DNA of 24,017 nt from an uncultured Oscillospiraceae bacterium (lineage in GTDB: Bacteria > Bacillota > Clostridia > Oscillospirales > Acutalibacteraceae): positions 1-24,017 of the forward strand of contig UQNI01000026.1 of assembly GCA_900542375.1 (NCBI GenBank), given 5' to 3'. Both the position numbers and the translations under genes were made by a program. A model generated the notes under the pieces. The model saw nothing but the letters and a program-made list of their open reading frames with translations, was not told the origin of the DNA and did not search any database. Positions 23,086 to 24,017 of this stretch are shown here, piece after piece (the first letter of the stretch is position 1; the number at the start of each line of letters is the position of its first letter).

Positions 23086-24017
23086 TTAATCAATTTGCCC
23101 CAATGCAATTAAAGACGTTCCGGATTCAATCCCCAAGGTAACGGTCATATACAATACCACTACGTGTTCAGGAGCATAATACTCCCTCAATGTTTTACCA
23201 AAAAAATCTTTAATCACACCAATATATTCTCCTTTGGATACGGTTTGTCCTACCTTTACCGCCGGATACCAACAGCCATCTACTTCTGAATCAATATAAA
23301 ATGCGGTTGTGATTTCTTTTGGTTTTTGATTCGATAACATCGGTTCACCAGGAAGGACTTCTAATTTTTTTAAAATATTTAGTACATCAAATTTGTAGGC
23401 TTGTACCTCTTCTTTACTCCAAAGTCCACTTCCACCGCGTTCAATCAGCAAACTTGGCACCCCATTGGCAGCGGCTGAATTAAAAGCGCCTCCTGTTGCT
23501 ATGGAACGCACCACATATTCACAACCGGTAACGTAGGCACATTCTCTTGCTTGATTGGAAACTGTTTCCTCTGCAATGCCGGGATAGTATACATATGGCA
23601 TTACCAATTCATTGACATCTCCACCATGCAAATCGATATAAAAGTCTGCTATGCTTTGAAAATCTTTTGTAATGGAAAATGCTGTTTTATGAGTAATGGT
23701 TCCTCCCATGGTTCCCGGAAAGACTCGATTTAAATTTTCTCCGTCTTCCGGAATCACTCCCGCAACTCTTTGCAAAAAAGCCTGTGTATTGACAGGGTGC
23801 AAAATAATAAGCGCCCCTTGAACCTCTGCAGGATTTAACTCTTGAGCTAATTCGATTGCAGTTTGTATTCCGGGATATTCCCCGCCATGTATGCCGCTGG
23901 TAATCAAAATTATTTTCCCGTCTTTTGCTCCATTTATAATTGTTACGGGAATTCTGTGTAATGTTTTAGGCACGGTATAGTATCCATTTGTTTTTGTTCC
24001 GCTTTCTGCTTGCAAGG
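23086..24017 (-). CDS. Succinylglutamate desuccinylase/aspartoacylase-family protein (M14-like), partial
   Basis: The 5' end is cut by the window; 310 codons are visible. Zinc ligands typical of the family are present in GIHGGEYPG (His and Glu) and DLHGGD (His), with the substrate-side ENLNRVFPG and a late LLIERGG glutamate. The C-terminal part (WYPAVKVGQTVSKGEYIG) resembles a small beta-barrel domain seen in AstE/aspartoacylase relatives. Such enzymes cleave N-acyl amino acids or related amides and are usually cytoplasmic. The in-frame TTG at 24015 lacks a visible ribosome binding site, so the true start is probably outside. It lies upstream of the methyltransferase and importer on the same strand, which may indicate a joint pathway for an acylated amino acid-like compound. 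Confidence 0.85.
   Translation of the reverse strand, partial: LQAESGTKTNGYYTVPKTLHRIPVTIINGAKDGKIILITSGIHGGEYPGIQTAIELAQELNPAEVQGALIILHPVNTQAFLQRVAGVIPEDGENLNRVFPGTMGGTITHKTAFSITKDFQSIADFYIDLHGGDVNELVMPYVYYPGIAEETVSNQARECAYVTGCEYVVRSIATGGAFNSAAANGVPSLLIERGGSGLWSKEEVQAYKFDVLNILKKLEVLPGEPMLSNQKPKEITTAFYIDSEVDGCWYPAVKVGQTVSKGEYIGVIKDFFGKTLREYYAPEHVVVLYMTVTLGIESGTSLIALGQID

Noticed and set aside
1..24017. CRISPR array, insertion sequence, tRNA or rRNA
   Set aside because: No regularly spaced short repeats, transposase motifs, terminal repeats or cloverleaf sequences were recognised by reading both strands. A dedicated scan could not be run.

Overview
This AT-rich window has strong AGGAGG-type ribosome binding sites, ATGA-overlapping operons and U-tailed intrinsic terminators. 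Its gene families (a WapA-like RHS protein, a YhgE/Pip protein, a BioY/BirA biotin operon and a Dpp/Nik-type ABC importer) fit a low-GC Firmicute, most likely an anaerobic Clostridia member. That placement is inferred from gene content and composition; no rRNA or other marker gene is present.

Region 1 (1-8870, minus strand) is a polymorphic-toxin locus. A 2150-residue RHS/YD-repeat protein carries a DNRLRE-like domain, two carbohydrate-binding-like domains, a ricin-type lectin domain and a roughly 185-residue variable C-terminal tip. A 140-residue candidate immunity gene follows 13 bp later. Further downstream lies a displaced second C-terminal module: it repeats the last part of the RHS core (a 47-bp exact copy), then continues into an unrelated tip. 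It has no start codon, but a near-consensus promoter sits just upstream. It is followed by a small membrane-anchored M23-peptidase-like gene in the place where a cognate immunity gene would be expected. This looks like a main toxin/immunity pair plus a silent spare cassette.

Region 2 (8875-11705) holds a YhgE/Pip-family membrane protein on the minus strand. Divergent from it is an 82-residue protein of unknown function with its own strong promoter and terminator. The intergenic region between them contains several dyads that could be operators.

Region 3 (11750-16530, plus strand) is a compact biotin operon, birA-bioY-bioB-bioD-bioA. A textbook BirA operator (TTGTCAACC-N14-GGTTGACAA) overlaps the -35 box of a near-consensus promoter, so the operon should be autoregulated. 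No bioF, bioC, bioH or bioW is present here. BirA ligates biotin and represses, BioY takes biotin up, and BioA-BioD-BioB convert KAPA to biotin. The BioB lacks one classical auxiliary-cluster cysteine.

Region 4 (16541-24017, minus strand) is a peptide/nickel-family ABC importer (two permeases, a lipoprotein binding protein, two ATPases). Upstream of it are a SAM-dependent methyltransferase and a partial M14-family aspartoacylase/desuccinylase-like gene cut by the window edge. A long symmetric terminator separates it from the convergent biotin operon.

No tRNA, rRNA, CRISPR array, transposase or phage gene was recognised.
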